A stretch of DNA of 64,000 nt, taken from contig JAGYJP010000006.1 of NCBI GenBank assembly GCA_018402075.1, positions 8,761 through 72,760 on the forward strand, in the 5' to 3' direction. Origin of the DNA: Candidatus Nanopelagicales bacterium (GTDB lineage Bacteria > Actinomycetota > Actinomycetes > S36-B12). A program made the translations under genes and the position numbers. Within the stretch, counting starts at the first letter, position 1, and each line of letters opens with the position of its first letter. This document shows positions 1 to 8,435 of the stretch, piece after piece. The notes beneath the pieces are model-generated. The model made no database searches and was not told the origin of the DNA. It saw nothing but the letters and a program-made list of their open reading frames with translations.

Positions 1-57
1 AGTGATTCGGTTGCGCGCGTTGAGACCGAACTGGTAAAGGTCCAGACGGTAATGTAA
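1..57 (+). CDS. C-terminal tail of an upstream gene (partial)
   Basis: An open frame runs from the window edge to a TAA at 55-57, giving 18 residues that end in VKVQTVM. It stops 4 bases before the GTG of the exopolyphosphatase gene, so the two are probably co-transcribed. Too little is present to identify the family. Confidence 0.4.
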   Translation, partial: SDSVARVETELVKVQTVM

Positions 58-61
58 TCCC

Positions 62-994
62 GTGCGATTGGGAGTGTTGGACATCGGTTCGAATACCGTG
101 CACTCACTTGTTGTTGACGCACATTACGGTGGGGCACCCACACCGGCTAATAAGAGCAAACTTGAACTCCGCCTGGCTCAATTTGCTGATTCCTCCGGAG
201 TGATATCCACCGAAGCAATCGATACTCTCATTGACTTCATTACCCAAAGCCAAATAACTTCGGAACAGTTGGGCGTGAGTCAAACAATTGCGTTCGCGAC
301 CTCTGCAATCCGCGATGCGCCCAATCAGGCTGAGTTACGAGAACGGGTAGAACAAGAAACCGGCATTCATATCAATGTATTAAGTGGTGAGACGGAAGCC
401 GAATTGACCTTTCTTGCCGCCCGCAGGTGGGTGGGCTGGTCCGCCGGTCCGCTAATGGTTTTCGATATTGGTGGCGGATCACTGGAATTAGCCGTGGGTC
501 ATGATGAAGAACCCGATGTCGCCGTGTCCCTACCCCTTGGCGCTGGGCTACTGACCCGGGAATTCATCCCCGCAGATCCACCCTCGGCCACTCATATCAA
601 GGAATTGCGCAAATACATCCGAGCAGAAATCGCTGCCACCGTGAGCAAACTGTCCAAAGGGGAGAAGCCGCGGGCCCATGTCGGAACATCTAAATCATTT
701 AAGCAACTTGCCAGGATCGCCGGCGCCCCGGATTCATCGGCGGGCATTTACGTGGAGCGCAACCTCTCCCTGGCGGGAGTGAGTCAGATCATTGATCGTC
801 TGGCCCCCATGGACGAGCAACAGCGCCAGCAACTCCCTGGCGTTTCGGCAGGCAGATCAGGTCAAATGCTGGCAGGGGCGCTCGTTGCTGAGGCAGCCAT
901 GGAACTTTTTCATGCCTCCGAAATCTCGATTTGCCCGTGGGCCCTGCGCGAGGGCGTGATTCTGCGGTCCCTGGACTCGATGTCATCTGAGTAG
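62..994 (+). CDS. ppx: Ppx/GppA family exopolyphosphatase
   Basis: 310-aa member of the ASKHA-fold Ppx/GppA family, which hydrolyses inorganic polyphosphate or the pppGpp 5' phosphate in the cytoplasm. The N-terminal phosphate loop LDIGSNTVHSLVVD (about residues 6-19), the middle signature FATSAIRDAPN (about 78-88) and the second loop VFDIGGGSLELAVG (about 132-145) are all present. The length fits the short actinobacterial type without the extra C-terminal HD domain of E. coli Ppx. The GTG start at 62 follows the previous stop almost directly. Ppx is predicted with good confidence; whether polyphosphate or pppGpp is the true substrate cannot be read from sequence. Confidence 0.9.
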   Translation: MRLGVLDIGSNTVHSLVVDAHYGGAPTPANKSKLELRLAQFADSSGVISTEAIDTLIDFITQSQITSEQLGVSQTIAFATSAIRDAPNQAELRERVEQETGIHINVLSGETEAELTFLAARRWVGWSAGPLMVFDIGGGSLELAVGHDEEPDVAVSLPLGAGLLTREFIPADPPSATHIKELRKYIRAEIAATVSKLSKGEKPRAHVGTSKSFKQLARIAGAPDSSAGIYVERNLSLAGVSQIIDRLAPMDEQQRQQLPGVSAGRSGQMLAGALVAEAAMELFHASEISICPWALREGVILRSLDSMSSE

Positions 995-1033
995 GTTGCC
1001 CAAGAATTAACCCTCGAACTAGCCAAGGCAGTA

Positions 1034-1087
1034 TTGCTGTGGTGAACTACACCGCTGTGGTGAACTACATCGCAGTGGTGAACTACG
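1034..1087 (+). repeat. three 18-bp tandem repeats in the ppx-ctpE gap
   Basis: Three 18-base units (1034-1051, 1052-1069, 1070-1087) share the core GTGGTGAACTAC. In one frame they read VVNY-x-A three times. That frame has GTG starts from 1039 and ends at a TGA at 1117-1119, only 4 nt before the ATPase ATG. A 26-codon leader peptide is therefore possible, but it has no clear ribosome binding site. The repeat itself is certain; coding is speculative. Confidence 0.85.
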
Positions 1088-1123
1088 CCGGTTGGGAAAT
1101 TGGACGCATGAGGGGATGAGGTC

Positions 1124-3577
1124 ATGACCACGGAAGATCAGCAATCTCTCGATGCTCAATATGCTCAAGATGCTCGCGTTACTCAAGATGATCGCGATGC
1201 TCTACATGGTCTGACAACCGCCGAGGTCGAGGAGCGGGTTGCGCGCGGGGAAACAAATGACGCACCTGATGCGTATAGCCGCAGCCTGTCCAGCATCATT
1301 CGTGCAAACACTCTGACATGGTTTAACTTCCTGATTGGCTCATTGTGGATCGTGATGCTGATGGTGGCACCGTGGCAAGACTCACTCTTTGGTCTTGTGA
1401 TTGTGGCAAATACCCTGATCGGAACAACCCAGGAGTATCGGGCTTCACGCACATTGGCCAAACTCGCCGTGATCGGAGAAGCCAAGCCGGTTGTTCGTCG
1501 AAATGGTGAAGATATTTCAGTGAACTCCAAGGACGTTGTTCTTGACGATCTCCTTGCAATCAAGATTGGTGATCAACTAGTTGTTGACGGCGTGGTCGTG
1601 GCCTCCAATGGGTTGGAGATTGATGAAAGCCTATTGACGGGTGAAGCAGACCCGGTGGACAAAACTGTCGGTGACGAAGCCATGAGCGGCTCATTTATTG
1701 TTGCAGGTTCGGGGTACTACCGTGCCACACGCGTGGGGCGTGATTCTTTCGCAGCGGGATTAACCGAACAGGCAAAGAAATTTCAAAAAACTGACTCCGA
1801 ACTTCGGGATTCCATTAACCGGTTCATTCGATACGTTTCATATTTCTTGCTGCCGGTCGGAATACTGCTATTGCTGTCTCAGTTATATCGAGCGAAGCTC
1901 CCACTCGACGAAGCAATCCGAGGAACAATTGCCGGTGTTGTCACCATGGTCCCCGAAGGCCTGGTTCTGCTGACATCAATTGCCATGGCCGTCTCTGTAA
2001 TTGCATTAGCACGCAAGCGGGTGCTGGTACAGGACCTACCAGCCGTTGAAGTCCTTGCCCGCGTGGACACAGTTTGCGCGGATAAAACCGGAACCCTCAC
2101 TGAACCGGGCATGCAGGTGCAAGACATTGTCGACCTCACCACCGATACGAATACCCTCGCTGACATTCCTCGCGCATTGGGCGCATTGGCGTCCATTGAC
2201 GACAACCCGAACCCCACGCTGACCGCAATTGCTACAAAGTTTCCCTCACCACAGTGGGTGGAAGCCAGTAGCGTGCCGTTCTCCAGCGCACGCAAATGGG
2301 CAGCGGCAACTTTTGATGAACACGGTACCTGGATCATTGGTGCCCCAGAAATGGTGGATCCAAACAACTCGGTAATGCGCACACAATCAGATAAATACGC
2401 GGCGACAGGAGCCCGCGTGCTGGTACTTGCCACCCACAGCACCCCACTGACCGCTGAAAACGTGCTCACCGAGTCTGGCGGTGTCATGAGCGTGGCGCTG
2501 GTGGTGATTAGCCAAACACTGCGATCCGATGCCGCACCCACCGTCCGGTATTTCCTTGACCAAGGAGTGAATGTCAAGGTGATATCGGGTGACAATGCCG
2601 AAACAGTGGGAGCAATTGCCCAGCAAGCAGGTGTTCCAGGAGCGGATCACCCGTACGACGCTCGCCACTTGCCTACCAGCACCCGAGATATTGCAGATGT
2701 TCTCGCAACCGAAAATGTTTTTGGTCGAGTCACCCCAGCGCAGAAGCAGGGAATGGTGGAAGCACTGCACACCCGAGGCAAAACAGTGGCCATGACAGGT
2801 GACGGTGTCAACGATGTCCTGGCCCTAAAGAGTGCCGATCTGGGAATAGCCATGGGATCCGGTGCGGGTGCAACTCGTGCCGTTGCGCAAATCGTGCTAC
2901 TTGATGATCAATGGTCGGTCATGCCCAGTGTTGTTGCCCAAGGCCGCAAGGTGCTCGGCAATATTGAGCGAGTAGCCGACGTGTTCCTCACCAAGAGCTT
3001 TTATGCCATGATCGTGAGCGCTGCAGCGGCAATCTTCGCGGTCGCATTCCCTTTCCTGCCTCGACACCTGACACTGGTGAGTGCGCTGACCATCGGTATT
3101 CCCGGCTTCTTCCTGGCCCTCATGCCAAACACGGAAAGATTCCGCCCGGGATTTTTTAATCGGGTGCTTCTTTTCGCTATACCTGCAGGAATCATTGCGG
3201 CGGTATCCGCATTTGTGAGTTACGGCGCGGCGCTGTATTTCGAGGAACCGATGCTCAATGCACAATCGGCGGCGACAATTACGCTTTTTATTGTCACGAT
3301 TGCAGTGCTGGCACAAAGTGCTCGACCACTCAATCTGATTCGCATTGGAATTGTCCTCACCATGGTCCTGATGTTTGTTGCCGTTTTGTACATCCCGTTT
3401 CTTTCAGAGTTCTTCGCTTTGACGTTGGGCCCGGAAAAGTACAGTGTGATTAGTATTTCTGTGGGGTTGGTCGGTGCTGTGGCGGTATGGGCGGTCACCG
3501 TGTACACGGATAAGTGGCGCAGGGCACCCAGCGAAGCACCTGAAGTAGAAGTAATACAGGAAGACGCGCAGTTATGA
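1124..3577 (+). CDS. CtpE-like cation-transporting P-type ATPase
   Basis: 817-aa membrane pump. The actuator loop LLTGEADPV (about 171-179), the transmembrane PEGL motif in MVPEGLVLLTSIAM (about 276-289), the phosphorylated Asp in CADKTGTLTEPG (about 318-329) and the hinge TGDGVNDVLALKSADLGIAM (about 557-576) are all present. Hydrophobic stretches follow the usual P-type order, with a pair near 65-100, a pair near 235-290 and a C-terminal bundle after about 630. PEGLVLLTS and the size match mycobacterial CtpE, implicated in Ca2+ uptake, better than heavy-metal pumps, and there is no N-terminal CxxC metal domain. The ion is inferred, not seen. The gene overlaps the next by 4 bases (ATGA). Confidence 0.88.
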   Translation: MTTEDQQSLDAQYAQDARVTQDDRDALHGLTTAEVEERVARGETNDAPDAYSRSLSSIIRANTLTWFNFLIGSLWIVMLMVAPWQDSLFGLVIVANTLIGTTQEYRASRTLAKLAVIGEAKPVVRRNGEDISVNSKDVVLDDLLAIKIGDQLVVDGVVVASNGLEIDESLLTGEADPVDKTVGDEAMSGSFIVAGSGYYRATRVGRDSFAAGLTEQAKKFQKTDSELRDSINRFIRYVSYFLLPVGILLLLSQLYRAKLPLDEAIRGTIAGVVTMVPEGLVLLTSIAMAVSVIALARKRVLVQDLPAVEVLARVDTVCADKTGTLTEPGMQVQDIVDLTTDTNTLADIPRALGALASIDDNPNPTLTAIATKFPSPQWVEASSVPFSSARKWAAATFDEHGTWIIGAPEMVDPNNSVMRTQSDKYAATGARVLVLATHSTPLTAENVLTESGGVMSVALVVISQTLRSDAAPTVRYFLDQGVNVKVISGDNAETVGAIAQQAGVPGADHPYDARHLPTSTRDIADVLATENVFGRVTPAQKQGMVEALHTRGKTVAMTGDGVNDVLALKSADLGIAMGSGAGATRAVAQIVLLDDQWSVMPSVVAQGRKVLGNIERVADVFLTKSFYAMIVSAAAAIFAVAFPFLPRHLTLVSALTIGIPGFFLALMPNTERFRPGFFNRVLLFAIPAGIIAAVSAFVSYGAALYFEEPMLNAQSAATITLFIVTIAVLAQSARPLNLIRIGIVLTMVLMFVAVLYIPFLSEFFALTLGPEKYSVISISVGLVGAVAVWAVTVYTDKWRRAPSEAPEVEVIQEDAQL

Positions 3578-4347
3578 AATTTGGACTGTCGACATCTAGT
3601 GTGTACCCGGAGTCCACGGCCGCAGCATTTGAAATTGCGGCAGCAACCGGCTACGACGGTGTCGAGGTCATGGTCGGTGTTGATTCCATGAGTCAAGACT
3701 CCACTGTGCTGCGCAACCTGGTCCAGCATTATCAAATTCCGATTGTGTCTCTGCACGCACCGTGTTTGCTGGTTACCCAGCGAGTATGGGGAACTGACCC
3801 ATGGGGAAAACTGACGACAGCGGATGAAGTCGCCCAATTACTGGGTGCCGAAACCGTGGTGGTGCACCCGCCTTTTCGATGGCAGCGAGACTATGCCAAG
3901 AAATTCGAATCAGGAATTGCCGAACTCAATCTCAACAGCCCGGTCACCTTCACGGTGGAAAACATGTACCCATGGCGTGCCGGTAAAGGCGCGGTGCCGG
4001 CTTATGCCCCCGATTGGGATGTGCGAAAACAGAATTACTCCAGTGTCACCTTGGATTTCTCCCACACGGCGGTATCTCGAACCGACCCACAGGACATGAT
4101 TCGAGATCTGGGTTCTCGTTTGGGTCACATTCACTTGGCCGATGGCACAGATTCGGCAGCAGATGAACACTTGGTGCCCGGAAGAGGCACTCAGCCACTT
4201 GCAGAATCATTCTCGTTGCTGAGGGCCTCCGGATTTGATGGAATGGTGATCTCTGAAATCTCCACGCGCGGAGCGGCAACCCGAGAACAGCGCATTAGCG
4301 ATATTCGTGAGAGCCTAGAGTTCGGTCGAGCGCACCTGTTGGGCTGA
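3574..4347 (+). CDS. sugar phosphate isomerase/epimerase-like TIM-barrel protein
   Basis: 257-aa protein of the xylose-isomerase-like TIM barrel (AP endonuclease 2) superfamily. Metal-ligand-type motifs appear in order along the barrel: SLHAPC (about 57-62), VVVHPPFRWQ (about 89-98), VTLDFSHTAVS (about 155-165), LGHIHLADG (about 183-191), HLVPGRGTQPL (about 199-209) and MVISEIST (about 224-231). These suggest a divalent-metal sugar isomerase or epimerase, but the substrate is unknown. Start and stop overlap the ATPase gene by 4 bases, so translation is probably coupled. Confidence 0.78.
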   Translation: MKFGLSTSSVYPESTAAAFEIAAATGYDGVEVMVGVDSMSQDSTVLRNLVQHYQIPIVSLHAPCLLVTQRVWGTDPWGKLTTADEVAQLLGAETVVVHPPFRWQRDYAKKFESGIAELNLNSPVTFTVENMYPWRAGKGAVPAYAPDWDVRKQNYSSVTLDFSHTAVSRTDPQDMIRDLGSRLGHIHLADGTDSAADEHLVPGRGTQPLAESFSLLRASGFDGMVISEISTRGAATREQRISDIRESLEFGRAHLLG

Positions 4348-4376
4348 ATTATCGGTTTATCACGTGGGAGGCAAGC

Positions 4377-4991
4377 ATGGCGGAAACGCCGAATCAGGGT
4401 TCGAATCCTGGCGATCTCAACGGTGTGGTCAAAGCCGCCCGGGAAGCCTTCCTTGCCAGCGGCTATGCCCGAACAACGGTGAAGTCCATCGCTGCGGCAG
4501 CGGGGGTCGCGCCCACTGTCATCACCAGCCTGTACAACAACAAGGAAGCTTTATTCGCTGCCGCCATGGCCCTGCCATTTGATCCTCAGCGCGCCATTCC
4601 CGCACTTGTTGCTCCCGGCATTGATGGAATGGGGGAGCGCATTGTTCGTTCGACTTTCCAGCTTGTCGCAGATGACAATGTCCGCACCGACCTCGGCAAG
4701 GCAGCCGGGATGGTTCAGGGAACCACCATCTCCGGGGTCGATGTATTCGGGGTGATCAAGCCCTTGTCAGATTATTTCCAGACCGCTGTGATTGACCGGG
4801 TGCTGATGGCGGTGGGGATCCCTGATGCCCGGATGCGGGGTGCGCTGATCAGCGCATATCTTTCTGGAGTGATCACTTATCGCTACTTCTTGAAAGTGGA
4901 ACCTCTGGCGTCATTGCCAGAAGATCAGGTTGTTGCCATGGTGGCGCCGGTGATACAAAATCTGATTGATCCCACGAAACCACTTGCTTAG
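4377..4991 (+). CDS. TetR-family transcriptional regulator
   Basis: 204 aa. Residues about 15-60 form a TetR-type DNA-binding domain: an amphipathic helix (VVKAAREAFLASGYARTTVK), then the helix-turn-helix with IAAAAGVAPTVITSLYNNKE. The rest is a helical ligand-binding domain with no recognisable specificity. A good Shine-Dalgarno (GGGAGG) sits 5 nt before the ATG. It lies between an isomerase gene and proC, all on the same strand, so its target is unclear; autoregulation or control of the ATPase/isomerase pair is possible but unproven. Confidence 0.85.
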   Translation: MAETPNQGSNPGDLNGVVKAAREAFLASGYARTTVKSIAAAAGVAPTVITSLYNNKEALFAAAMALPFDPQRAIPALVAPGIDGMGERIVRSTFQLVADDNVRTDLGKAAGMVQGTTISGVDVFGVIKPLSDYFQTAVIDRVLMAVGIPDARMRGALISAYLSGVITYRYFLKVEPLASLPEDQVVAMVAPVIQNLIDPTKPLA

Positions 4992-5014
4992 CCCGACTGT
5001 TCCCGAACATGTGG

Positions 5015-5020
5015 CAGGCT
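5015..5020 (+). promoter_or_regulatory. -10-like hexamer for leaderless proC
   Basis: CAGGCT lies exactly 6 nt before the ATG at 5027, the same spacing seen before a dozen other starts here. It supports 5027 rather than the in-frame ATG at 5009 as the proC start. Confidence 0.4.
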
Positions 5021-5026
5021 GAGGGC

Positions 5027-5908
5027 ATGTCTGACTCACGCGTTGCGAGCACACCCGTGAGAACCATTGGAATAATTGGTACGGGCTCCATGGGACAGGC
5101 GCTTATTTCCGGCTGGTCAGCAACTGGCGCTTCAGGAACGGGAAACCAGATCGTGGCAGTTGTACGCGATTCTGCGAAATACGCCCATCTCGAGTCCACA
5201 TATGCGGTGACCGTGACCCAAGACCGCGAAGCATTGGCGCAGTGCAACGTGATTGTGATTGCGATCAAGCCACAGATGATTCGTGAGATTCTTCATGAGT
5301 TTGCTGCATGTATTGCCCCCGGAACCGTCATAATTTCAGTTGCCGCGGGGATCACCACCGAGTTCATCGCAAAAACACTGTCCAACACCGACCAAATTAT
5401 TCGGGCAATGCCCAATACGCCTTCGATTATTGGCAAGGGAATGACCGGCATTAGTGGATCGCCCACATGCACCCGGGAATCCCTCGAACTCGCCCGCGAA
5501 CTCATGTCATCTGTTGGGGCGGTTGTGGAAGTGCCCGAGTCCCAACAAAATGCACTCGCCGCTGTGAGCGGCAGTGGGCCGGCGTACCTGTTTTATCTGG
5601 CTGAGTACCTGCTTGTGGGTGCGCAGGCACTCGGCTTGGACCTGCCCACGGCCCAAGAAATTGTCCGCCAAACACTGGCGGGGTCAGCTGAACTCTTGGC
5701 AACCTCCGCGAGCACTCCTGAGGAACTCCGCCGGCAGGTAACTTCCCCCGGTGGCATGACGGCAGCGGCCATGCAGGTCCTCGACGAAGCCAATGTTGGT
5801 GCCGCGGTTATTGCAGCATTGGCACAGGGCACCGATCGCGCCAATGAACTCGGTGCGAGTGAACTCGGAGCTAATGAACTCGGTGCACAGCAACGTGGCA
5901 CAACATGA
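5027..5908 (+). CDS. proC: pyrroline-5-carboxylate reductase
   Basis: About 293 aa. It reduces 1-pyrroline-5-carboxylate to L-proline with NAD(P)H, the last step of proline synthesis, in the cytosol. The Rossmann motif IGIIGTGSMGQALISG is at the N-terminus. VIAIKPQ, RAMPNTPSIIGKGMTGI and the C-terminal ProC signature VSGSGPAYLFYLAEYL with QTLAGSAELL and VTSPGGMTAAAM follow. The tail carries a 15-bp triplicated repeat (ANELGASELGANELGA) not needed for the fold. An ATG at 5009 would add six residues but has no ribosome binding site. The stop overlaps the acuC start by 4 bases. Confidence 0.93.
   Translation: MSDSRVASTPVRTIGIIGTGSMGQALISGWSATGASGTGNQIVAVVRDSAKYAHLESTYAVTVTQDREALAQCNVIVIAIKPQMIREILHEFAACIAPGTVIISVAAGITTEFIAKTLSNTDQIIRAMPNTPSIIGKGMTGISGSPTCTRESLELARELMSSVGAVVEVPESQQNALAAVSGSGPAYLFYLAEYLLVGAQALGLDLPTAQEIVRQTLAGSAELLATSASTPEELRRQVTSPGGMTAAAMQVLDEANVGAAVIAALAQGTDRANELGASELGANELGAQQRGTT
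5843..5887 (+). repeat. proC: 15-bp tandem repeat (x3) in the proC 3' end
   Basis: Three in-frame 15-base units (5843-5857, 5858-5872, 5873-5887) encode (N/S)ELGA repeated. They extend the ProC C-terminus just before its stop. Confidence 0.85.
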
Positions 5909-7104
5909 CATTGTCGAGTCCCTCGAGTTTATTTATTCCATGGAACGACGACCTAGCTGAGTACAATCTGGGACCCACTCATCCGCTTGCGCCGATCCGG
6001 GTGCAATTGGCCATGCGTCTTGCACAGGAGTTGGGTGTCCTTGATGGCGTCACGCTGACACCCAACTTTGCAATTGCCACAGATGAGCAACTGATGAGAG
6101 TGCACACCCCCGAACTGATCGCGGCGGTTAAACAGGCCTCCGATGACCCGCATTACTTCTCTGCCGAACACGGACTCGGTACTTCAGATGACCCGGTGTT
6201 CCCGCACATGCATCGGGCAGCTGCACGGGTTGCGGGCGCAACAACTGCAGCCGCCATTGCAGTGTGGACGGGTGAAGCAGAACATGCGGTCAACCTCGCA
6301 GGCGGATTGCATCATGGCCATGCAAATGCTGCGGCGGGATTCTGTGTCTACAACGACATCGCGGTCGCAATTGCCGAATTACTTGACCGTGGGGCGCAGC
6401 GCATTGCCTACATCGATATTGATGCCCACCACGGTGATGGTGTTCAGGAAATCTTCTGGAATGACCCCAGAGTCCTCACTATTTCCATCCATGAAAGCCC
6501 CCGAACCCTGTTTCCCGGAACCGGGGAACCAAGTGAAATCGGTGGCCCCGATGCCCTCGGAAGTGCGGTAAACATTGCCCTTCCAGCGGGAACCGGTGAC
6601 CAAGGTTTTCTGCGAGCTTTTTCTGCGGTTGTGCCACCTATTGTGAATGCATTCGGTCCCGAAATCATTATTTGCCAAAACGGCGCTGATTCACATCTAG
6701 AAGATCCACTGACTCATTTGACGCTAACCGTCGACGGTCAACTCAGTGCATATAAAGCCGTTCACCGACTTGCGCACGCACATGGTGGAAAGTTGGTATC
6801 CGTTGGCGGCGGCGGCTATGACCTCTTCGATGCTGTCCCACGATCCTGGGCGCACCTTGTTGCGGTGATGGCGGATGTGCCGCTGGATAAAACCACACCG
6901 ATTCCGGATTCATTTATTGAATTCGTCAGGGCGCTCACCGGTACTGTGATGACCCCCGTCATGACAGACGGGGCAGAACCGTGGGCCAAACCAATTGACC
7001 AAGGTTTCAACCCACAAAATCCGGTGGACTCCGCAATCATGCAGACTCGGTTAGCCGTATTTCCTCATCACGATCTGGACCCTGAAGTTGATTTCTGGTT
7101 CTAG
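5905..7104 (+). CDS. acuC: AcuC-type histone deacetylase superfamily protein
   Basis: 399-aa zinc-dependent deacetylase. Class I/II HDAC hallmarks are intact: LAGGLHHGHANAAAGFCVYN (about 130-149), the metal-binding YIDIDAHHGDGVQ (about 170-182), ISIHESPRTLFPGTG (about 193-207), NGADSHLEDPLTHL (about 259-272) and the glycine-rich VGGGGYDLF (about 298-306). AcuC proteins in Bacillus deacetylate acetyl-CoA synthetase. Here the acetylated target is unknown, but the TetR-like/GNAT acetyltransferase fusion at 24965 could be a counterpart (inference only). It overlaps proC by 4 bases. Confidence 0.88.
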   Translation: MTLSSPSSLFIPWNDDLAEYNLGPTHPLAPIRVQLAMRLAQELGVLDGVTLTPNFAIATDEQLMRVHTPELIAAVKQASDDPHYFSAEHGLGTSDDPVFPHMHRAAARVAGATTAAAIAVWTGEAEHAVNLAGGLHHGHANAAAGFCVYNDIAVAIAELLDRGAQRIAYIDIDAHHGDGVQEIFWNDPRVLTISIHESPRTLFPGTGEPSEIGGPDALGSAVNIALPAGTGDQGFLRAFSAVVPPIVNAFGPEIIICQNGADSHLEDPLTHLTLTVDGQLSAYKAVHRLAHAHGGKLVSVGGGGYDLFDAVPRSWAHLVAVMADVPLDKTTPIPDSFIEFVRALTGTVMTPVMTDGAEPWAKPIDQGFNPQNPVDSAIMQTRLAVFPHHDLDPEVDFWF

Positions 7105-7176
7105 CGTGTCAGAACCCCCGAGCGAATTAATTTCAGGTATTGGGTGACAAGTGAGGCCCCCTATCCACTAGGGTTC

Positions 7177-7203
7177 GGTGAGCGCCTTATGCGGGTGCTC
7201 ACC
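7177..7203 (+). promoter_or_regulatory. hairpin in the leader of the HTH gene
   Basis: GGTGAGC (7177-7183) pairs perfectly with GCTCACC (7197-7203) around a 13-base loop, about 40 nt upstream of the HTH gene start. It has no T-tract, so a regulatory or RNA-stability role is likelier than termination. Function unknown. Confidence 0.35.
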
Positions 7204-7243
7204 ACCAGTTCGAATCAGTACCATTTGAAAACAGGAGATACGT

Positions 7244-7441
7244 ATGGCCACTTCGGCACTAGGCGATGTGCGATTCTTGACCGTTGCAGAAGTCGCGTCA
7301 GTGATGCGCGTTTCCAAGATGACCGTGTACCGCTTGGTACATAACGGCGAACTCCCTGCCGTGCGTGTTGGTCGTTCTTTCCGTGTTCCCGAGCAGGCGG
7401 TGCAGGATTACCTCCGCGACTCGTTCATCGAGACCGCGTAA
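7244..7441 (+). CDS. excisionase-type (BldC/MerR-like) helix-turn-helix protein
   Basis: 65-aa protein that is almost entirely one winged HTH of the excisionase/MerR type: FLTVAEVASVMRVSKMTVYR then LPAVRVGRSFRVPEQAVQDYL. An AGGAGA ribosome binding site sits upstream of the ATG. A homologous small HTH gene precedes the bS22-type gene in mycobacteria (Rv0500A/Rv0500B) and Streptomyces, so synteny supports a chromosomal regulator rather than a phage excisionase. There is no integrase nearby. The target is unknown. Confidence 0.88.
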   Translation: MATSALGDVRFLTVAEVASVMRVSKMTVYRLVHNGELPAVRVGRSFRVPEQAVQDYLRDSFIETA

Positions 7442-7494
7442 CCGCTTTTCCCAAGGGGTCGGTTCTCACCGAAACGGGAGCAGATAGACTCCAC

Positions 7495-7552
7495 TTCGTT
7501 CGCGAAAAGCCTTCGCGTTCGTTCGCGAAAAGCTTTCGCGTAATTTTCTTTT
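7495..7552 (+). terminator. tandem 23-bp repeat forming two hairpins and a T-rich tail
   Basis: Two direct 23-base copies (7495-7517, 7518-7540) each fold. The second, CGCGAAA-AGC-TTTCGCG, has a perfect 7-bp stem, and the first has a 6-bp stem. TAATTTTCTTTTA follows. This is a plausible Rho-independent terminator after the HTH gene, doubled by duplication. Confidence 0.6.
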
Positions 7553-7570
7553 AGTCACAAAGGATCGTTA

Positions 7571-7669
7571 ATGGGCTCAGTAATTAAAAAACGTCGCAAG
7601 CGGATGGCGAAGAAGAAGCATCGCAAACTGCTGCGTCGTACGAGAGTCCAGCGCAGAAACAAGAAGTAA
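7571..7669 (+). CDS. small basic ribosomal protein bS22 type (AURKAIP1/COX24 domain)
   Basis: 32-aa protein, very rich in Lys and Arg, beginning [19 protein letters not shown] and ending [11 protein letters not shown]. This matches the short actinobacterial 30S protein (bS22 in mycobacteria, AURKAIP1/COX24 family) both in sequence style and in place: after a small HTH gene and before an acyltransferase. AAAGGAT upstream of the ATG is a usable ribosome binding site. The gene is easily missed because of its size. The next gene starts 3 nt after its stop. Confidence 0.92.
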   Translation: MGSVIKKRRKRMAKKKHRKLLRRTRVQRRNKK

Positions 7670-7672
7670 CTT

Positions 7673-8425
7673 ATGGCCGTGGGATCAGCGTCGTCGCTTC
7701 CCTCGGCTCTGGGCCGAGAGCTCACCGACAGGCTAATTGACCCGATTTACACCGAGTGGTTCCGCACCCAGGTTCATGGCGTTGACAACATTCCCGCTAG
7801 CGGACCGGCCCTTGTGGTGGCTAATCATGCAGGCGCATTTGCCATTGACGGCTTGATCACCATGATGGCCGTGGCCAAGAACACCGAGCGCACTTTGCGC
7901 GTCTTAGGCGCTGACTTTCTCTTCCACCTTGGTGTGAACTCTTTCCTCGATGAACTCGGAGTGCGGCCGGCAACACCGGCCATTGCTCGGGAGCTGCTCG
8001 AGGCGGGCGAACTAGTAGGGGTGTGGCCAGAAGGAGTGCGCGGCGTTGCAAAAACTTTCGATCAACGGTACCGGCTACAAAAATTTGGCCGCGGCGGTTT
8101 TGCCCGGATTGCAAGTGAACTCAATGTGCCGGTGGTCCCCACCGCCATCATTGGCTCGGAAGAAACCTATCCGCTTGTGGGGAGGGTGTCGGGCCTTCTC
8201 AACTGGGCCGGACTTCCGTATTTGCCGGTGACGCCCACTTTCCCAGCACTGGGTCCGCTGGGGCTCATTCCGTTTCCCGCACGTTGGAGCGTGACATTCG
8301 GTGCACCCATGGCACCACCGAGTGATTCATCGATAATTTCCGCATTTGAATTCACAGACGGTGTCCAAGAAGTATTGCGCCAGATGATCCTGTCCGGGTT
8401 GGAACGGCGTGAAAGTATTTTTTGA
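7673..8425 (+). CDS. PlsC-like lysophospholipid acyltransferase
   Basis: 250 aa. The acyltransferase block I is ANHAGAFAIDG (about 43-53, catalytic His and Asp in an HX6D arrangement as in actinobacterial homologues). Block III is WPEGVRG (about 119-125, EGxR type), and VPVVPTAIIGSEET is block IV-like. It probably acylates a lysophospholipid or related membrane lipid at the inner face of the membrane. It starts 3 nt after bS22 and converges with the HAD gene. The exact acyl acceptor is unknown. Confidence 0.85.
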   Translation: MAVGSASSLPSALGRELTDRLIDPIYTEWFRTQVHGVDNIPASGPALVVANHAGAFAIDGLITMMAVAKNTERTLRVLGADFLFHLGVNSFLDELGVRPATPAIARELLEAGELVGVWPEGVRGVAKTFDQRYRLQKFGRGGFARIASELNVPVVPTAIIGSEETYPLVGRVSGLLNWAGLPYLPVTPTFPALGPLGLIPFPARWSVTFGAPMAPPSDSSIISAFEFTDGVQEVLRQMILSGLERRESIF

Positions 8426-8435
8426 TACGTATGTT

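Noticed and set aside
1879..2595. 238-codon minus-strand open frame within the P-type ATPase gene
   Set aside because: Its composition (Thr/Ser/Arg-rich) is typical of antisense shadow; all P-type ATPase motifs are on the plus strand here.
4377..4425. tRNA-like T-arm (GGTTCGAATCC) at the start of the TetR gene
   Set aside because: No acceptor or anticodon arm can be built around it, and the canonical 5-bp T stem with a 7-base loop has mismatches. It lies inside a well-supported TetR coding start, so coincidence is likelier.
7244..7441. Excisionase annotation implying a mobile element
   Set aside because: The gene is in a conserved chromosomal context (proC - HTH - bS22) and no integrase, att repeat or phage gene is nearby.
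7495..7540. Two direct repeats considered as a CRISPR-like or attachment site
   Set aside because: There are only two adjacent copies without spacers and no cas or integrase genes, and they fold as hairpins with a T-rich tail, fitting a terminator.
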